DNA of 64,000 nt from Egibacteraceae bacterium (GCA_030446775.1 JAUJMQ010000009.1:1-64000); one strand, 5' to 3'; shown: positions 44,781 through 54,920, counted from the first letter of the stretch. Notes: generated by a model not told the origin, from the letters alone. Translations and numbers: made by a program.

Positions 44781-46946
44781 GTGGCGGCGTCGGCCCGTCG
44801 CGCGCTGGCGCAGCGTCTGCTCGCGCTGACGCTGGCGCTCGTCGGCGTGCCCGCCGCGCTGTCGGTGTCGCTGTTCCTGATGGACGCGCCGATCGTTGCC
44901 GGCGAGACGTCGCCGCGCACCGTCGTGGCCCCCGACCTCATCCGCGTCACCGACCCGGTCGCCACCGCCCGGGCCCGCCGCCTGGCCGCGCAGGAGGCCG
45001 GCGAGGTCGTCGTCACCGACCCCGACGCCACGGCGGCCGTCGTCCAGCAGGTCCGTGACGCGTTCGCCGCCGCCCGTGACGTCCGCGCCCCCGGCGCCGA
45101 CGGCAGCAGCGCCCGTCCCGCCGACCAGCAGGCGGCGCTCGCCGAGTCGCTGACGATGCTCGACGAGCGCGGCGTGCGTCTCCTGCTCGCCCTGGACGAC
45201 GACGACCTCGCCGCGGTCGCCGCGGAGGCGCTGTCAGTCGCCCAGCAGTTCGCCCGCCAGCGGGTCACCGCCGCGCGCCTGCAGGACGCCACCGACGAGC
45301 TGCTCGGCACCGAGCTCGCGCTGCGGTCGTTTCCTCCCGGGGTCGCCGAGGCGGTGATCGACCCGATTATCCGCGACGCCGTGCGCCCTACGGTCCGCAT
45401 CGACGAGGCCGCCACGCAGGCCGCCCGGGAGGAAGCAGCCGCCGAGGTCGACGACGTCGTGCGGACGTTCCCGCCCTCGGCGGTCATCGTGGACGCCGGC
45501 GAAGTCGTCGACGAGGTGCAGTTCGCCGCCTTGCAGGCCCGCGGCCTGGAGGGCGCCGAGCCGTGGCGCGCCGCGCTGCGTGCCGTCGCGCTTGTCGCCG
45601 TCGCGACGGCGGCGATGTGCGCGTACCTGCGCGCCTACCGCCGCAAGGTGTGGCGCTCCACCCGCCGGCTGCTGCTGCTGGCGACGCTGTTCACCGGCTT
45701 CGCGCTCGTCTTGGAGGCGGTGACGCTGCTGGCGCCCAGCGCCGCGTCCGGGTGGCGCTACCTCATCCCCGCGGGCGCCGTGGCGATGCTCGCCACGGTC
45801 CTGTTCGACCCGCCGATCGGGGTGCTCACGATCATCCCGGTCACCGCGCTGGTGGCCTTCAAGGTGCCCGGCGAGTCCGGCGTGATCGCCTTCGCAGCGG
45901 TCGCGTCGCTGCTGTCGGTGCCGCTCGTGTCGCGGCTGTCAGCCCGCAGCGACCTGCGCCGGGCGGCCTGGCAGTGCACGCTGCTGTACACCGCACTCGC
46001 GGGGCTGTTCGCCGCCGTGTTCGGCGACGTCGCGTCGGCCCGCCTGGCGTTGCTCGCCGGCCTGCTCAACGGCGTGGCGACGGCCATGCTGGTCACCACG
46101 AGCCTGCCGTTCCTCGAGTCGCTGTTCCGCATCGTCACCGCCGCGGGGCTGCTCGACCTCGCCGACCGCAACCACCCGCTGCTGCGCGAGCTGGAGTCAA
46201 GGGCGCTCGGCAGCTACAACCACTCGATCGTCGTCGCGACGATGGTCGACCGGGCGGCGCGTGCGATCGGCGCCGACCCGCTGCTGGGCAGCGTCGCGGC
46301 GCTCTACCACGACATCGGCAAGGTGCGCCGCCCCTGGTTCTTCGTGGAGAACCAGTTCGGGATCGCCAATCCCCACGACGAGCTCGAGCCCGATGTGTCG
46401 GCGATCATCATCCAAGAGCACGTCACCGACGGGATCACGATGGCCCGCACCTACCGGCTGCCACCCGAGGTCGTCGAGGGGATCGCCACCCACCACGGCA
46501 CGACGCTGGTGACCTACTTCCACCGCAAGGCGCTCGCCTCGGCCCCGCCCGGCGCGCAGATCGACGACGACCACTACCGCTACAAGGGCCGCAAGCCGGC
46601 GAGCCGGGAGATGGCGGTGCTCATGCTCGCCGACTGCTGCGAGGGGGCGAGCCGCGCCGCCGCCCAGAACAACCGCAACCTGACCCGGGCCGACCTCGAG
46701 CTGCTCGTGCGCAGCCTTGTCGCCGACCGGGTCGACGACGGCCAGCTCGACGAGTCGGCGCTGACGTTCGCCGACCGCAAGGCCGTCACCGAGTCGTTCA
46801 TCGAGACGCTCGTGGGCGTCTACCACCCGCGGATCGCCTACCCACCGGCGGTCGACCGCGGCGCCCGGACCGCGCCGGGGCCGCAGTTGCCGCCCGGCCC
46901 GGACCCGCTGTCCGCCCCCGGCGACGCCGCCCGGGCCGAGCGCTGA
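44781..46946 (+). CDS. 7TMR-HD family phosphodiesterase (PgpH-like)
   Basis: A 721-residue membrane protein. An N-terminal helix precedes a long extracytoplasmic domain ([25 protein letters not shown] and following), then seven membrane helices from about residue 265 to 455, and a cytosolic HD domain: [39 protein letters not shown] and [12 protein letters not shown], holding the metal site. Firmicute PgpH degrades c-di-AMP, and this is the likely role here. Start GTG 44781. A 44-bp tandem copy of the last 13 codons and stop lies directly after the gene. The C-terminal tail is Pro/Arg-rich. Confidence 0.88.
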   Translation: MAASARRALAQRLLALTLALVGVPAALSVSLFLMDAPIVAGETSPRTVVAPDLIRVTDPVATARARRLAAQEAGEVVVTDPDATAAVVQQVRDAFAAARDVRAPGADGSSARPADQQAALAESLTMLDERGVRLLLALDDDDLAAVAAEALSVAQQFARQRVTAARLQDATDELLGTELALRSFPPGVAEAVIDPIIRDAVRPTVRIDEAATQAAREEAAAEVDDVVRTFPPSAVIVDAGEVVDEVQFAALQARGLEGAEPWRAALRAVALVAVATAAMCAYLRAYRRKVWRSTRRLLLLATLFTGFALVLEAVTLLAPSAASGWRYLIPAGAVAMLATVLFDPPIGVLTIIPVTALVAFKVPGESGVIAFAAVASLLSVPLVSRLSARSDLRRAAWQCTLLYTALAGLFAAVFGDVASARLALLAGLLNGVATAMLVTTSLPFLESLFRIVTAAGLLDLADRNHPLLRELESRALGSYNHSIVVATMVDRAARAIGADPLLGSVAALYHDIGKVRRPWFFVENQFGIANPHDELEPDVSAIIIQEHVTDGITMARTYRLPPEVVEGIATHHGTTLVTYFHRKALASAPPGAQIDDDHYRYKGRKPASREMAVLMLADCCEGASRAAAQNNRNLTRADLELLVRSLVADRVDDGQLDESALTFADRKAVTESFIETLVGVYHPRIAYPPAVDRGARTAPGPQLPPGPDPLSAPGDAARAER

Positions 46947-46991
46947 CCCCGCTGTCCGCCCCCGGCTACGCCGCCCGGGCCGAGCGCTGAC
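46904..46991 (+). repeat. 44-bp tandem duplication across the 7TMR-HD stop codon
   Basis: Two copies (46904-46947 and 46948-46991) differing at one base, each containing the same 13 codons and TGA. Part of a third, decayed copy may follow (GCCCGGGCCGGGCGCTG). Confidence 0.85.
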
Positions 46992-47046
46992 CCCGCCCGA
47001 CCCCCTGGCGCCCGGGCCGGGCGCTGCGCTGCTGGGCGGGGTACGG

Positions 47047-48218
47047 GTGCTCGACCTGTCGCGCGTCCTGGCCGGGCCGTTGGCGACGATGATCCTCGGC
47101 GACCTCGGCGCCGACGTCATCAAGGTCGAGCGACCCGCCGGCGGCGACGACACGCGAGCGTGGGGACCACCGTTTCTCACCGGCCCCGACGGCGAGCGCG
47201 GCGACGCCGCGTACTTCCTCGCCGTCAACCGTAACGACCGGTCGCTCACCCTGGACCTCGCCGACCCCGAGGGGCCGCGGTCGTCAGCGGCCTGGCGGCG
47301 GCGGCCGACGTCGTCGTCGAGAACTTCTTGCCGCGCCACCTGACGTCGCTGGGGCTGGAGGCGGTCCGCGAGGCGACGCCTGGAACCGTGTGGGTGTCGG
47401 TGCGGGGTGCGGGCGGTGACGGGCCGGCCGGCGCGCTGCCGGGCTACGACGCGATGGCGCAGGCCCGCGCAGGACTCATGGGCATCACCGGCCACCCGGA
47501 AACCGGACCGGTGAAGGTCGGCGTGGCGATCACCGACGTCGTCACCGGCCTGTACGCGGCGGTGGCGGCGCTCGCGGGGCTGTTGCGCCGCGGGGGTGAG
47601 GGCCACCGGGCTCCCCGGCTGGAGGTCGGGCTGCTCGAGGCGGCGGTCTCCACGCTGGTCAACCAGGCCGCGAACCACCTCGTCGGCGGCATCGTGCCGG
47701 GGCCGGCCGGCAACGAGCACCCGAACATCGCCCCCTACGGGCCGGTGCGGTGCGCCGACCGCGACCTCGTCGTCGGAGCCGGCAACGACCGGCAGTTCGC
47801 CGCGCTGTGCCGGGCAGTCGGCCTCGCCCGTCTCTGCGACGACGGGCGGTTCGCGAGCAACGCCGGGCGCGTCGAGCACCGCGACGCGCTCGCGGCCGAG
47901 CTCGCCGCGGTGTTCACGGAGCGGACCGCCGACGCGTGGCGGACGGTGCTCGAAGACGCCGGCGTCCCCTGCGCGCCCGTCAACGCCGTGGACGAAGTCT
48001 TCGCCGACCCGCACGTCCGGGCGGTGGACCTCGTCTCGACCGTCGAGCATCCGCTCGGAACGCTGCCGCTCGTCGGCTCGCCGCTGCGGGTCGACTCCCG
48101 GCGCCTGCAGGTGCGGCGCCCGCCTCCGACCCTGGGCCAGCACACCGGCGAGATCCTCCGCACGCTGGGCTTCGACGACACGCGGATCGCGGCCATGCGC
48201 GCTCGCGGCGCCTGCTGA
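47047..48218 (+). CDS. CaiB/BaiF family CoA-transferase, frame disrupted
   Basis: A class III CoA-transferase, about 390 residues when joined. The N-terminal part [28 protein letters not shown] and [12 protein letters not shown] is in one frame; [19 protein letters not shown] and everything after ([34 protein letters not shown], the C-terminal [17 protein letters not shown]) is in another. The change is near 47276 in GAGGGGCCGCGG. The Asp of GYDAMAQA is the usual nucleophile position. These enzymes move CoA between carboxylic acids. No ATG is available; GTG 47047 or an upstream alternative in the duplicated tail region. Confidence 0.82.
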
Positions 48219-48297
48219 TGCCGGCGGGCGTGGCCGGCCCGGCCCCCGAGAGCCGGGGGCGACCGAACACGGCCGCCCCCGAGCCCGTCGGCGAGCC

Positions 48298-48360
48298 AGC
48301 ACGCACCTCACACGCCGGGCGGCCTACCTCCAACGACTCCGTTCGGGAGACAGGCCCTAG
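48298..48360 (+). repeat. 63-bp dispersed element, copy 2
   Basis: 55 of 63 bases match 20892-20954. The central CTTG/GTTC difference keeps complementarity. Its right end CCCTAG supplies the stop codon of the minus-strand exported protein. Confidence 0.65.
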
Positions 48361-48923
48361 TCCACGAGGTGGAACACGAACACGACGTCGGTGTCCTCGG
48401 GGTCGTCGCTGAACACCAGGTGCACCTCGCCCTCGGCGTCCTCGAACTCCCCCGTCCCGCCGGTGATCGCGAGCACCGAGCCGCCCGGCCCGTTCGGGAA
48501 CGTCAGCGTGCCGGCGACCTCGATGTTGCCGCGACGGCGCAGCGTGAAGGTCGCGTCGCAGCGGAACCGCTCGAAGATGTCGGTGCAGCGGACGGTGTCG
48601 TAGCCGAGCGGCCGGCGGCCGTCCCGGCTGCGCAGCCGCTCGGTGAACACGACGTAGTCGCCAGGGCTGAGGCCCGGCTCACCGGTGTCGACCTCCTCGA
48701 ACTGGTCCTCACGGCCGACCACGATCAGCCTGCGCGCCCCGTCGGGGGCCGCCGCAGCCGCCGCCCTGACGCTCGCCGCGGCGCTGCGCTGCGACGCCCC
48801 GCCGGCCGCCGGCTGCCCCCACCGGCCCTTGGTCGACTGCTGCGGCGCCGCCGTCGCCACGCTGCCCACAGCCATGCCGAGCACGGCCCCCACGGCGACG
48901 ACCCATACCACTGTCTTGCGCAT
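48357..48923 (-). CDS. Exported AOC-barrel-like protein
   Basis: A 188-residue protein with a signal peptide (MRKTVVWVVAVGAVLGMAVG, then ATAAPQQ cleavage-type site) and a low-complexity Ala/Gln linker. The mature part has the pattern of allene-oxide-cyclase or dirigent-like barrels in bacteria: GEPGLSPGDYVVFTERLRSRDG, CTDIFERFRCDATFTL, GNIEVAGTLTF and AITGGTGEFEDAEGEV. Bacterial members are secreted and of unknown function. The two cysteines (CTDIFERFRC) may form a disulfide. Its stop codon lies within the 63-bp dispersed element, so the last residues could have been altered by it. Confidence 0.7.
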   Translation of the reverse strand: MRKTVVWVVAVGAVLGMAVGSVATAAPQQSTKGRWGQPAAGGASQRSAAASVRAAAAAAPDGARRLIVVGREDQFEEVDTGEPGLSPGDYVVFTERLRSRDGRRPLGYDTVRCTDIFERFRCDATFTLRRRGNIEVAGTLTFPNGPGGSVLAITGGTGEFEDAEGEVHLVFSDDPEDTDVVFVFHLVD

Positions 48924-49077
48924 CCCGTCCCCTTTCGACGTTCACGTTCGAAGCGTCGGCCGCCGGCGCAGGATGCACGGCCGACAGCAACGTGCCCCGG
49001 TATCCCGCCTGCGCCGCCAGCAGCGTCGGCCCTGCGCGCACCGACGGCAAGGGGCAATCTCACCGCACGCCGGGCGA

Positions 49078-49083
49078 TAGCCT
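49078..49083 (+). promoter_or_regulatory. Predicted -10 box (TAGCCT), leaderless start
   Basis: TAGCCT ends 7 nt before the GTG at 49091 of the E1 gene. Confidence 0.4.
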
Positions 49084-49090
49084 CGCCCCC

Positions 49091-51334
49091 GTGGCGCACA
49101 ACCGGGTCGACGTCGTCGAGGGCAACCTCGACGCCTGCCTGGACGAGCTCCGGCCGGCGGAGCGCCGGCTCGCGCCCGGCGAGCCGCTGACCTCCGCCAC
49201 CCGGCTGACCGCCGGCGACGCCGTGGCGCTGTTCACCGACCAGGTCCGCTCGCGCGTCCTCGACGTGGTCGCGCGCGAGCTCAAGGCCCGCGGCGAGAGC
49301 TACTACACGATCTCCAGCGCCGGCCACGAGAACAACGCAGTCATCGGCGCACTGCTGCGCACGACCGACCCCTGCTTCCTGCACTACCGCTCCGGCGCGT
49401 TGATGATGGCCCGCTCACGCCAGGCGCCGCGGGTCGACGGGGTACGCGACACGCTGCTGTCGTTGACCGCGTCCGCCGACGACCCGATCTCCCAGGGGCG
49501 CCACAAGGTCTGGGGCAGCGTCGAGCTGTGGGTGCCGCCGCAGACGAGCACGATCGCGTCGCACCTGCCCAAGGCGGTCGGTGCAGCCTTCGCGCACGCG
49601 CGGATGCGCCGGCTGGGGCTGCCCCGGCGGCTCCCCGACGACACCGTGTTCTGCTGCTCGTTCGGCGACGCCTCCGTCAACCACGCCACCGCGCTGTCGG
49701 GCATCAACGCCGCCCGTTACGCGTTTCGCCGCGGCAACCCCGTGCCGGTGCTGTTCGTCTGCGAGGACAACGGGGTCGGGATCTCGGTCGACACCCCGCG
49801 CAGCTGGGTGGCCGCGACGTTCCGGGCGCTGCCCAACCTGCACTACGTCCGTGCCGACGGTGAGCTCGACGAGGTCTACGACGCCGTCGCCGGCGCGATC
49901 GACCGCTGCCGGACCGCGCGCGCCCCCGTGTTCGTGCACCTGCCGACGGTGCGGCTGTGGGGCCACGCCGGCAGCGACGTGGAGACGACCTACCGGAGCC
50001 TGGCCGAAGTCTGCGCCGACGAGGCGCGCGACCCGATCGCACGCAACGCCCGGCGGCTGGTCGCCACGGGAGCCGCGACCCCCGGGCAGCTGCGCGACAT
50101 CGTCGCCCGCACCCGCGCCGAGGTGCGCGCGGCCGCACCAGCGGCCGCGGCGACCCCCACGCTGAGCACCCGCGCTCAGGTCGTCGCGCCGCTCGCGCCC
50201 TACACCGAGGACCGTTGCCGCGCCGACGCCACCGCCACCGCGCCATCCGACGAGCGCGCCCGCCACTTCTCCGGCAACCTGCCCGAGCATGCGGCCGCCG
50301 CCCCACGGCGGACGCTCGCAGCCGCCATCAACGCGGCGCTGCGCGACGAGATGCTGCGCCGGCCCGAGATGGTGCTGTTCGGCGAGGACGTCGGCCGCAA
50401 GGGTGGCGTGTACCACGTCACCGCCGGGCTGCAGCAGGCGTTCGGAGCCGGGCGCGTGTTCGACACGCTGCTCGACGAGACGACCATCCTCGGCGTCGCG
50501 CAGGGCGCCGGGCTGCTGGGCCTGCTCCCGGTGCCCGAGATCCAGTACCTCGCCTACATCCACAACGCTCTGGACCAGCTGCGCGGCGAGGCCTGCTCGC
50601 TGTCGTTCTTCTCCAGCGGCCAGTTCACGAACCCGATGGTGGTGCGCGTCGCCGGCCTGGCCTACCAGAAGGGCTTCGGCGGGCACTTCCACAACGACAA
50701 CTCGATCGGGGCGTTGCGCGACATCCCCGGGCTGGTGCTGGCGGTGCCGTCGCGCGGCGACGACGCGGCGCGGATGCTGCGCGGCGCGCTCGCGCTGGCC
50801 AAGGTAGACGGGCGCGTCGTGTGCTTCCTGGATCCGATCGCGCTGTACCACGAGAAGGACCTGCACACCGCCGGCGACGGCGGCTGGCTGTGCGACTACC
50901 CGCCGCCGGGGTCGGCGCTGCTGCCCGGCGAGGTCGGCGTCCACGGCGGCGAGCCGGGCGCGGCCGCCGACCTGCTCGTCGTCACCTACGGCAACGGCGT
51001 GCGGATGTCGCTGCAGGCCGCGAGGCTGCTCGCGGAAGACCACGACGTCGCCGTGCGGGTGCTCGACCTGCGCTGGCTCAACCCGCTGCCGCTCGAGCAG
51101 GTCCGCGCGCACGCCGCCGACTGCGGGCGCGTGCTCGTCGCCGACGAGGCCCGCGCGACCGGCGGCGGGATCGCCGACGCAGTCGTCGCCGACCTCGTCG
51201 AGCACGGCTTCCGAGGACCGGTCGGCTCGGTCCGTTCGGCCGTCAGCTACGTGCCGCTGGGGCCGGCCGGCGGCACGGTCCTGCTGTCGACCGGCGACAT
51301 CCGTGACGCGGCGATCCACCGCGTCAAGGCCTGA
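49091..51334 (+). CDS. 2-oxoacid dehydrogenase E1, alpha and beta subunits fused
   Basis: A 747-residue thiamine-diphosphate enzyme of the branched-chain 2-oxoacid (2-oxoisovalerate) group. Residues about 60-370 form the alpha part, with SSAGHENNAVIGALL, HYRSGALMM, GSDVETTYRS and the cofactor motif GDASVNHATALSGIN; a short linker leads to the beta part (LFGEDVGRKGGVYHVT, DTLLDETTILGVAQGAGLLG, YGNGVRMSLQAARLL, VADEARATGGG). It decarboxylates the oxoacid and passes the acyl group to a lipoyl E2. No E2 or E3 gene is nearby, so it must use a complex encoded elsewhere. GTG 49091 is preceded by TAGCCT and gives a family-like start. Confidence 0.88.
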   Translation: MAHNRVDVVEGNLDACLDELRPAERRLAPGEPLTSATRLTAGDAVALFTDQVRSRVLDVVARELKARGESYYTISSAGHENNAVIGALLRTTDPCFLHYRSGALMMARSRQAPRVDGVRDTLLSLTASADDPISQGRHKVWGSVELWVPPQTSTIASHLPKAVGAAFAHARMRRLGLPRRLPDDTVFCCSFGDASVNHATALSGINAARYAFRRGNPVPVLFVCEDNGVGISVDTPRSWVAATFRALPNLHYVRADGELDEVYDAVAGAIDRCRTARAPVFVHLPTVRLWGHAGSDVETTYRSLAEVCADEARDPIARNARRLVATGAATPGQLRDIVARTRAEVRAAAPAAAATPTLSTRAQVVAPLAPYTEDRCRADATATAPSDERARHFSGNLPEHAAAAPRRTLAAAINAALRDEMLRRPEMVLFGEDVGRKGGVYHVTAGLQQAFGAGRVFDTLLDETTILGVAQGAGLLGLLPVPEIQYLAYIHNALDQLRGEACSLSFFSSGQFTNPMVVRVAGLAYQKGFGGHFHNDNSIGALRDIPGLVLAVPSRGDDAARMLRGALALAKVDGRVVCFLDPIALYHEKDLHTAGDGGWLCDYPPPGSALLPGEVGVHGGEPGAAADLLVVTYGNGVRMSLQAARLLAEDHDVAVRVLDLRWLNPLPLEQVRAHAADCGRVLVADEARATGGGIADAVVADLVEHGFRGPVGSVRSAVSYVPLGPAGGTVLLSTGDIRDAAIHRVKA

Positions 51335-51339
51335 TCGCC

Positions 51340-51903
51340 TCAGTCCTCGAGCGGTCCGAGCACATCGTCGACCGGCAGGCTCAGGCCGGGCACCTCGGGC
51401 GACTCCAGCGTCTCGCCCCGGCGCAGCAGCCGCGGCGCCGGGTAGCGCCCGGACTCCAGGCGGTGGACCTCGATCCGGTCGGCGTCGAGGTCGACGTACC
51501 AGTACTCGGGCACCCCGAAGCGCTCGTAGACCTCCCGCTTGCGCACGAGCTCGAGCCGGCGCGTCGAGGGCGACGACACCTCGACGACGACGTCAGGCGC
51601 CGAACGCACGAACTTCTCGGTGAGCTTGGCTGCGTGCTCGCTGCGCACGAGCAGGACGTCGGGCTTGAGGACGGTGCGGTCGTCGAAGTAGACGTCGGTC
51701 GGTGCCGGGTAGACCTTGCCGCCGTGCTCCTCGACCCAGGCGAACAGCCGAGCCGACACGCGCATCACGACGTCCTGGTGGCGCAGCCGGGGCGCGGGCG
51801 TCACGATGAGCTCGCCGTCGATGAGCTCGCGACGCAGGTTGTCGTCCGGGAACCGCGCGAGGTCGTCGTAGGTGTAGAGCGGGACCGGAGCCTGCGTCGC
51901 CAT
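51340..51903 (-). CDS. Uma2 family (PD-(D/E)XK-like) putative nuclease
   Basis: A 187-residue Uma2 (DUF820) protein. Typical marks: YTYDDLARFPDDNLRRELIDGELIVTPAP, the restriction-like core with VYPAPTDVYFDDRTVLKPDVLLV and DVVVEVSSPSTRRLELVRKREVYERFGVPEYWYVDL, which supplies the D..ExE/K residues. Uma2 proteins are widespread and mostly uncharacterised; proposed as nucleases. ATG at 51903 starts just before the family N-terminus. It converges with the E1 gene, 5 bp apart. Confidence 0.85.
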   Translation of the reverse strand: MATQAPVPLYTYDDLARFPDDNLRRELIDGELIVTPAPRLRHQDVVMRVSARLFAWVEEHGGKVYPAPTDVYFDDRTVLKPDVLLVRSEHAAKLTEKFVRSAPDVVVEVSSPSTRRLELVRKREVYERFGVPEYWYVDLDADRIEVHRLESGRYPAPRLLRRGETLESPEVPGLSLPVDDVLGPLED

Positions 51904-52090
51904 GGAAGGCCTCCTTGCCGCCGATGTGAGGACGAACCGTCTCCATCGTGCGCCATGCCCTGCAGGATGCGGGCACGCCGGCCGGCAACGGTGGCCGGGA
52001 CGACGTGCCCTGTGGAACCGCGATGCCTGCGCTACCTGCGCCGACCGGGCCTGGCGAGACACCGGTCGGGATCGCCCGGCCCGCCGGGGG

Positions 52091-52288
52091 TTACGAGGCG
52101 TCGGCGCCGCGGTCCACGACGCGCACCATCCCGCCGGCAGGGTAGATGTTGGACTCGTGGCCGTCGTCCCAGGCCACAGCCAGCTCCAGCGGCTGCTCGC
52201 TGAGCAGGGCCTTCACCGATCCCCTGCGAACCTGCGCCCCGACCTGGTTGCTGTTGATCTCGATCACGTCACCGACGTGGATGTCCAT
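52091..52288 (-). CDS. DUF1918 domain protein
   Basis: A 65-residue protein with the SH3-like DUF1918 pattern, GDVIEINSNQVGAQVRRGSV and LAVAWDDGHESNIYPAGGMVRV. It is a common short protein of Actinomycetota of unknown function. ATG at 52288 has AAAGGAGGCC upstream. Confidence 0.85.
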   Translation of the reverse strand: MDIHVGDVIEINSNQVGAQVRRGSVKALLSEQPLELAVAWDDGHESNIYPAGGMVRVVDRGADAS

Positions 52289-52395
52289 TGTCCTTGGCCT
52301 CCTTTCGCGCGCGCGAACCCGACGGTACCCCTTGGCGGCCCGCTCTCATCGGGCACGCCTGACGCGTGTCACCGTCGAACGGCACCGCATCCGAC

Positions 52396-53283
52396 TCAAT
52401 CGTCGTCGTTGTCGTCATTGCCGTCGTCGCCGACGTTCACGCCTCCCATCAGGGCGTTGACGCTGACGTTGACGACGGGCGCGTCCTCGGCGACGTCCGC
52501 GGCGCGGATGGTGTCGTCCACCCCCCGGCCGCCCATGATCGCGAGCCCGCCGAGGTTCACGTCCGTCCCGGGCCGCACCAGGATGTCGACCCCGCCCATG
52601 ACGGCCACCCCGTCGATGGTGACCTCGTCGCCCGGCCGCAGGTCGCGCAGGTCGATCTCGGCTCCCCCCATGAGCGTCGCCACGTCGACCTCTCCACCGG
52701 CGTCGCGTACCTGCTGGGTGCTGATCTCGGTGCCGCCCATGACGGCGCCGGCGTCGGGAACCCCGCCGACGCCCATGACGAGGAAGCCGAGCGCCACCGC
52801 GAGGCCGACCGCCGGGCGCGGCACGCGGCGCCACGGGGACGGCCGCGTCGCGGCGGGCTCGGTCGAGCGCGGCGGCTGCGGGGGCGGCTCGGACTGCTCG
52901 ACCTCCGGCAGGTCGGCGACGACCGCATCGAGCTCTTCCCGCGTCCGGGCGTCCAGCGCCAAGGCCAGCCGCTCGCCGAACTCCTCCAGTGTCAGCGTGT
53001 CGTCGACCACCGCCTGGCGCAGGCGGTCTTGGACCTGGTTCCGCTCGGCGTCGCCGATGCGCTGGCCGGCCGGCACGGCGGCGGCCCGCGCCCCGGCCCG
53101 CGGCGCTGCGGAGGGAGGCCGGCCCGCGCGAGGGTGCCCCTGGGTGTCCGCCGGGGTGGCGGGCCGCTGCGCCGGCAGCGGCCGGGCCGCCGCCGGGGCG
53201 TCGGTCAGCGGCGGCAGCGGACCGGCCCGCTCGCCGTCCAAGACCCTCCCCCGGGGGTCGTCACGGCCATCGCGCCCGCCCAT
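52396..53283 (-). CDS. DUF1707/LiaF-like membrane protein
   Basis: A 295-residue protein. After a Pro/Arg-rich cytosolic start comes the DUF1707 helix-turn segment IGDAERNQVQDRLRQAVVDDTLTLEEFGERL, one membrane helix (VGLAVALGFLVMGVGGV) and an extracytoplasmic beta-helix-like region with repeated MGG turns (VMGGTEIS, LMGGAEIDL, VMGGVDILV, IMGGRGVDD, LMGGVNVGD), as in LiaF C-terminal (cell wall-active antibiotic response) domains. Such proteins adjust envelope-stress two-component systems, but no kinase is adjacent. The acidic end DDGNDDNDDD is unusual. GACAAT lies 7 nt before the ATG. Confidence 0.78.
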   Translation of the reverse strand: MGGRDGRDDPRGRVLDGERAGPLPPLTDAPAAARPLPAQRPATPADTQGHPRAGRPPSAAPRAGARAAAVPAGQRIGDAERNQVQDRLRQAVVDDTLTLEEFGERLALALDARTREELDAVVADLPEVEQSEPPPQPPRSTEPAATRPSPWRRVPRPAVGLAVALGFLVMGVGGVPDAGAVMGGTEISTQQVRDAGGEVDVATLMGGAEIDLRDLRPGDEVTIDGVAVMGGVDILVRPGTDVNLGGLAIMGGRGVDDTIRAADVAEDAPVVNVSVNALMGGVNVGDDGNDDNDDD

Positions 53284-53351
53284 GGGAGTGATTGTCGCAG
53301 ACCCGACGTCGCGTGTGGGTCCGTCCCCGGCGTCCGCCACGTGCGGTGGTG

Positions 53352-54920
53352 TCACCCGGGCAGGCGGAAGTCCAGGTCCGCGGCCACGTCGTCGACGTCC
53401 ATCTGCGCCTTCTGCAGCTTCCCGGCGTAGTCCCAGTTCATGGCCTGCCAGCGGGTGAACTGGTCGAGGACCCAGATCCCCGACTGGCGGCTGCCGTTGC
53501 CCGACTTGCCGTTGCCGCCGAAGGGCAGGTGCGCCTCCGCGCCGGACGTCGAGTTGTTGACGCTGACCATCCCCGCGGTGACCCGCTCCCGGAAGCGGAA
53601 CGCGTGCCTGGGGTCGTTGGTGTAGATCGACGACGACAGCCCGTAGCCGTGCCCGTTGGCGAGCTCCATCGCCTCGTCGAAGTCGCCGAACGACGCGACG
53701 CCGACGATCGGCCCGAACGTCTCCGTGCGGTACAGCTCGTCCTTGGCCGTGACCCCGTCGACGATGGTCGGGTGGTAGTACAGGCCCTTCGCGGGGTCGC
53801 CGACGAACCCGTGGCGCGGGTTGTCGGGGGTGATGCGGCCGCGCCCCGTCGAGCCGTGGACGGTGTGGTGGCCTTCGATCAGGCCGAGCCAGTCGACGAA
53901 GCGGTCGGCGAACTTCTCCGAGATCATCGGCCCGTACAGGACGTCGGTGGTCGGGTCGCCGATCGCGGCGGCCTCGGTTCGCGCGACGAAGCGCGCCAAG
54001 AAGTCGTCGTGGACCGACTCGGCCACGATGACGGTGCCCAGCGACGTGCAGCGCTGGCCGGCGGTGCCGAAGCCGGAGAACAGCGCCCCCTCCGCGGCGA
54101 GGTCGAGGTCGGCGTCGGGCATGACGACGAGCGGGTTCTTGCCGCCGAGCTCCAGGCACGGCTGCTGCAGGTGGCGGCCGCACAGCTCGCCGATCTTCGC
54201 GCCCACCGCGGAGGACCCGGTGAACCCCACCTTGTCGACCAGCCCCGCCTCGATCGCCTGCTCGAGGCCGGCGAAGGTGGTCGAGCCGTCGGCCTGGACG
54301 GTGTTGAGCACGCCGTCGGGCAGCCCGCCGGCGCAGAACAGCTCGGTGAGCGCGTCACCGAGCGCGGGCGCGTAGTCGGCCGGCTTCCACACCACGGCGT
54401 TGCCGCACAGCAGCGCCGGCACGAGGTACCACGACGGCACGGCGACGGGGAAGTTGCCGGCGGTGATGATGGCGGCGACCCCCACGGGGGTGCGGAACGT
54501 GAACAGCTGCTTGTCGCGCATCTCGCTGGGGACGGTCTGGCCGTACAGCCGCCGGCCCTCACCGAGGAAGAAGTTGCAGGTGTCGATGATCTCCTGCACC
54601 TCGCCGAGCGACTCGGCGTACGGCTTGCCGATCTCGCGGGTCACGAGCCGGGCCAGCGCCTCGGCGTTGGACTCGACCAGCCGTCCGATCTGCTGGATCG
54701 CGCGGCCGCGCACCGGCGCGGGGGTCGCGGCCCAGCCCGCCTGCGCCCGCCTGGCGGCGCGGCAGGCCTCGACGAAGGTCGGCGCGTCTGCCAGGGCCAC
54801 CTCCGCGACGACGTCGTCGAGGTCGGCGGGGTTGGTCGACGTCAGCCGCCCACCGGGCCCCGGGGCTCCGGGAGCGGTAGTCGGGCGCCCGTCGATCAGG
54901 GAGGCGATGGTGCGGCTCAT
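53352..54920 (-). CDS. Aldehyde dehydrogenase, probable 2-aminoadipate-6-semialdehyde dehydrogenase
   Basis: A 522-residue NAD(P)-dependent dehydrogenase with the general ALDH marks: ITAGNFPVAVPSW, GFTGSSAVGAKI, catalytic Glu in LELGGKNP and nucleophile Cys in FGTAGQRCTSLG. Similarity to the ALDH7 group fits oxidation of 2-aminoadipate semialdehyde to 2-aminoadipate, the step after lysine 6-transamination; the gene directly upstream is lysine aminotransferase, 33 bp away. ATG at 54920 has GAAAGAG upstream. Confidence 0.88.
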   Translation of the reverse strand: MSRTIASLIDGRPTTAPGAPGPGGRLTSTNPADLDDVVAEVALADAPTFVEACRAARRAQAGWAATPAPVRGRAIQQIGRLVESNAEALARLVTREIGKPYAESLGEVQEIIDTCNFFLGEGRRLYGQTVPSEMRDKQLFTFRTPVGVAAIITAGNFPVAVPSWYLVPALLCGNAVVWKPADYAPALGDALTELFCAGGLPDGVLNTVQADGSTTFAGLEQAIEAGLVDKVGFTGSSAVGAKIGELCGRHLQQPCLELGGKNPLVVMPDADLDLAAEGALFSGFGTAGQRCTSLGTVIVAESVHDDFLARFVARTEAAAIGDPTTDVLYGPMISEKFADRFVDWLGLIEGHHTVHGSTGRGRITPDNPRHGFVGDPAKGLYYHPTIVDGVTAKDELYRTETFGPIVGVASFGDFDEAMELANGHGYGLSSSIYTNDPRHAFRFRERVTAGMVSVNNSTSGAEAHLPFGGNGKSGNGSRQSGIWVLDQFTRWQAMNWDYAGKLQKAQMDVDDVAADLDFRLPG

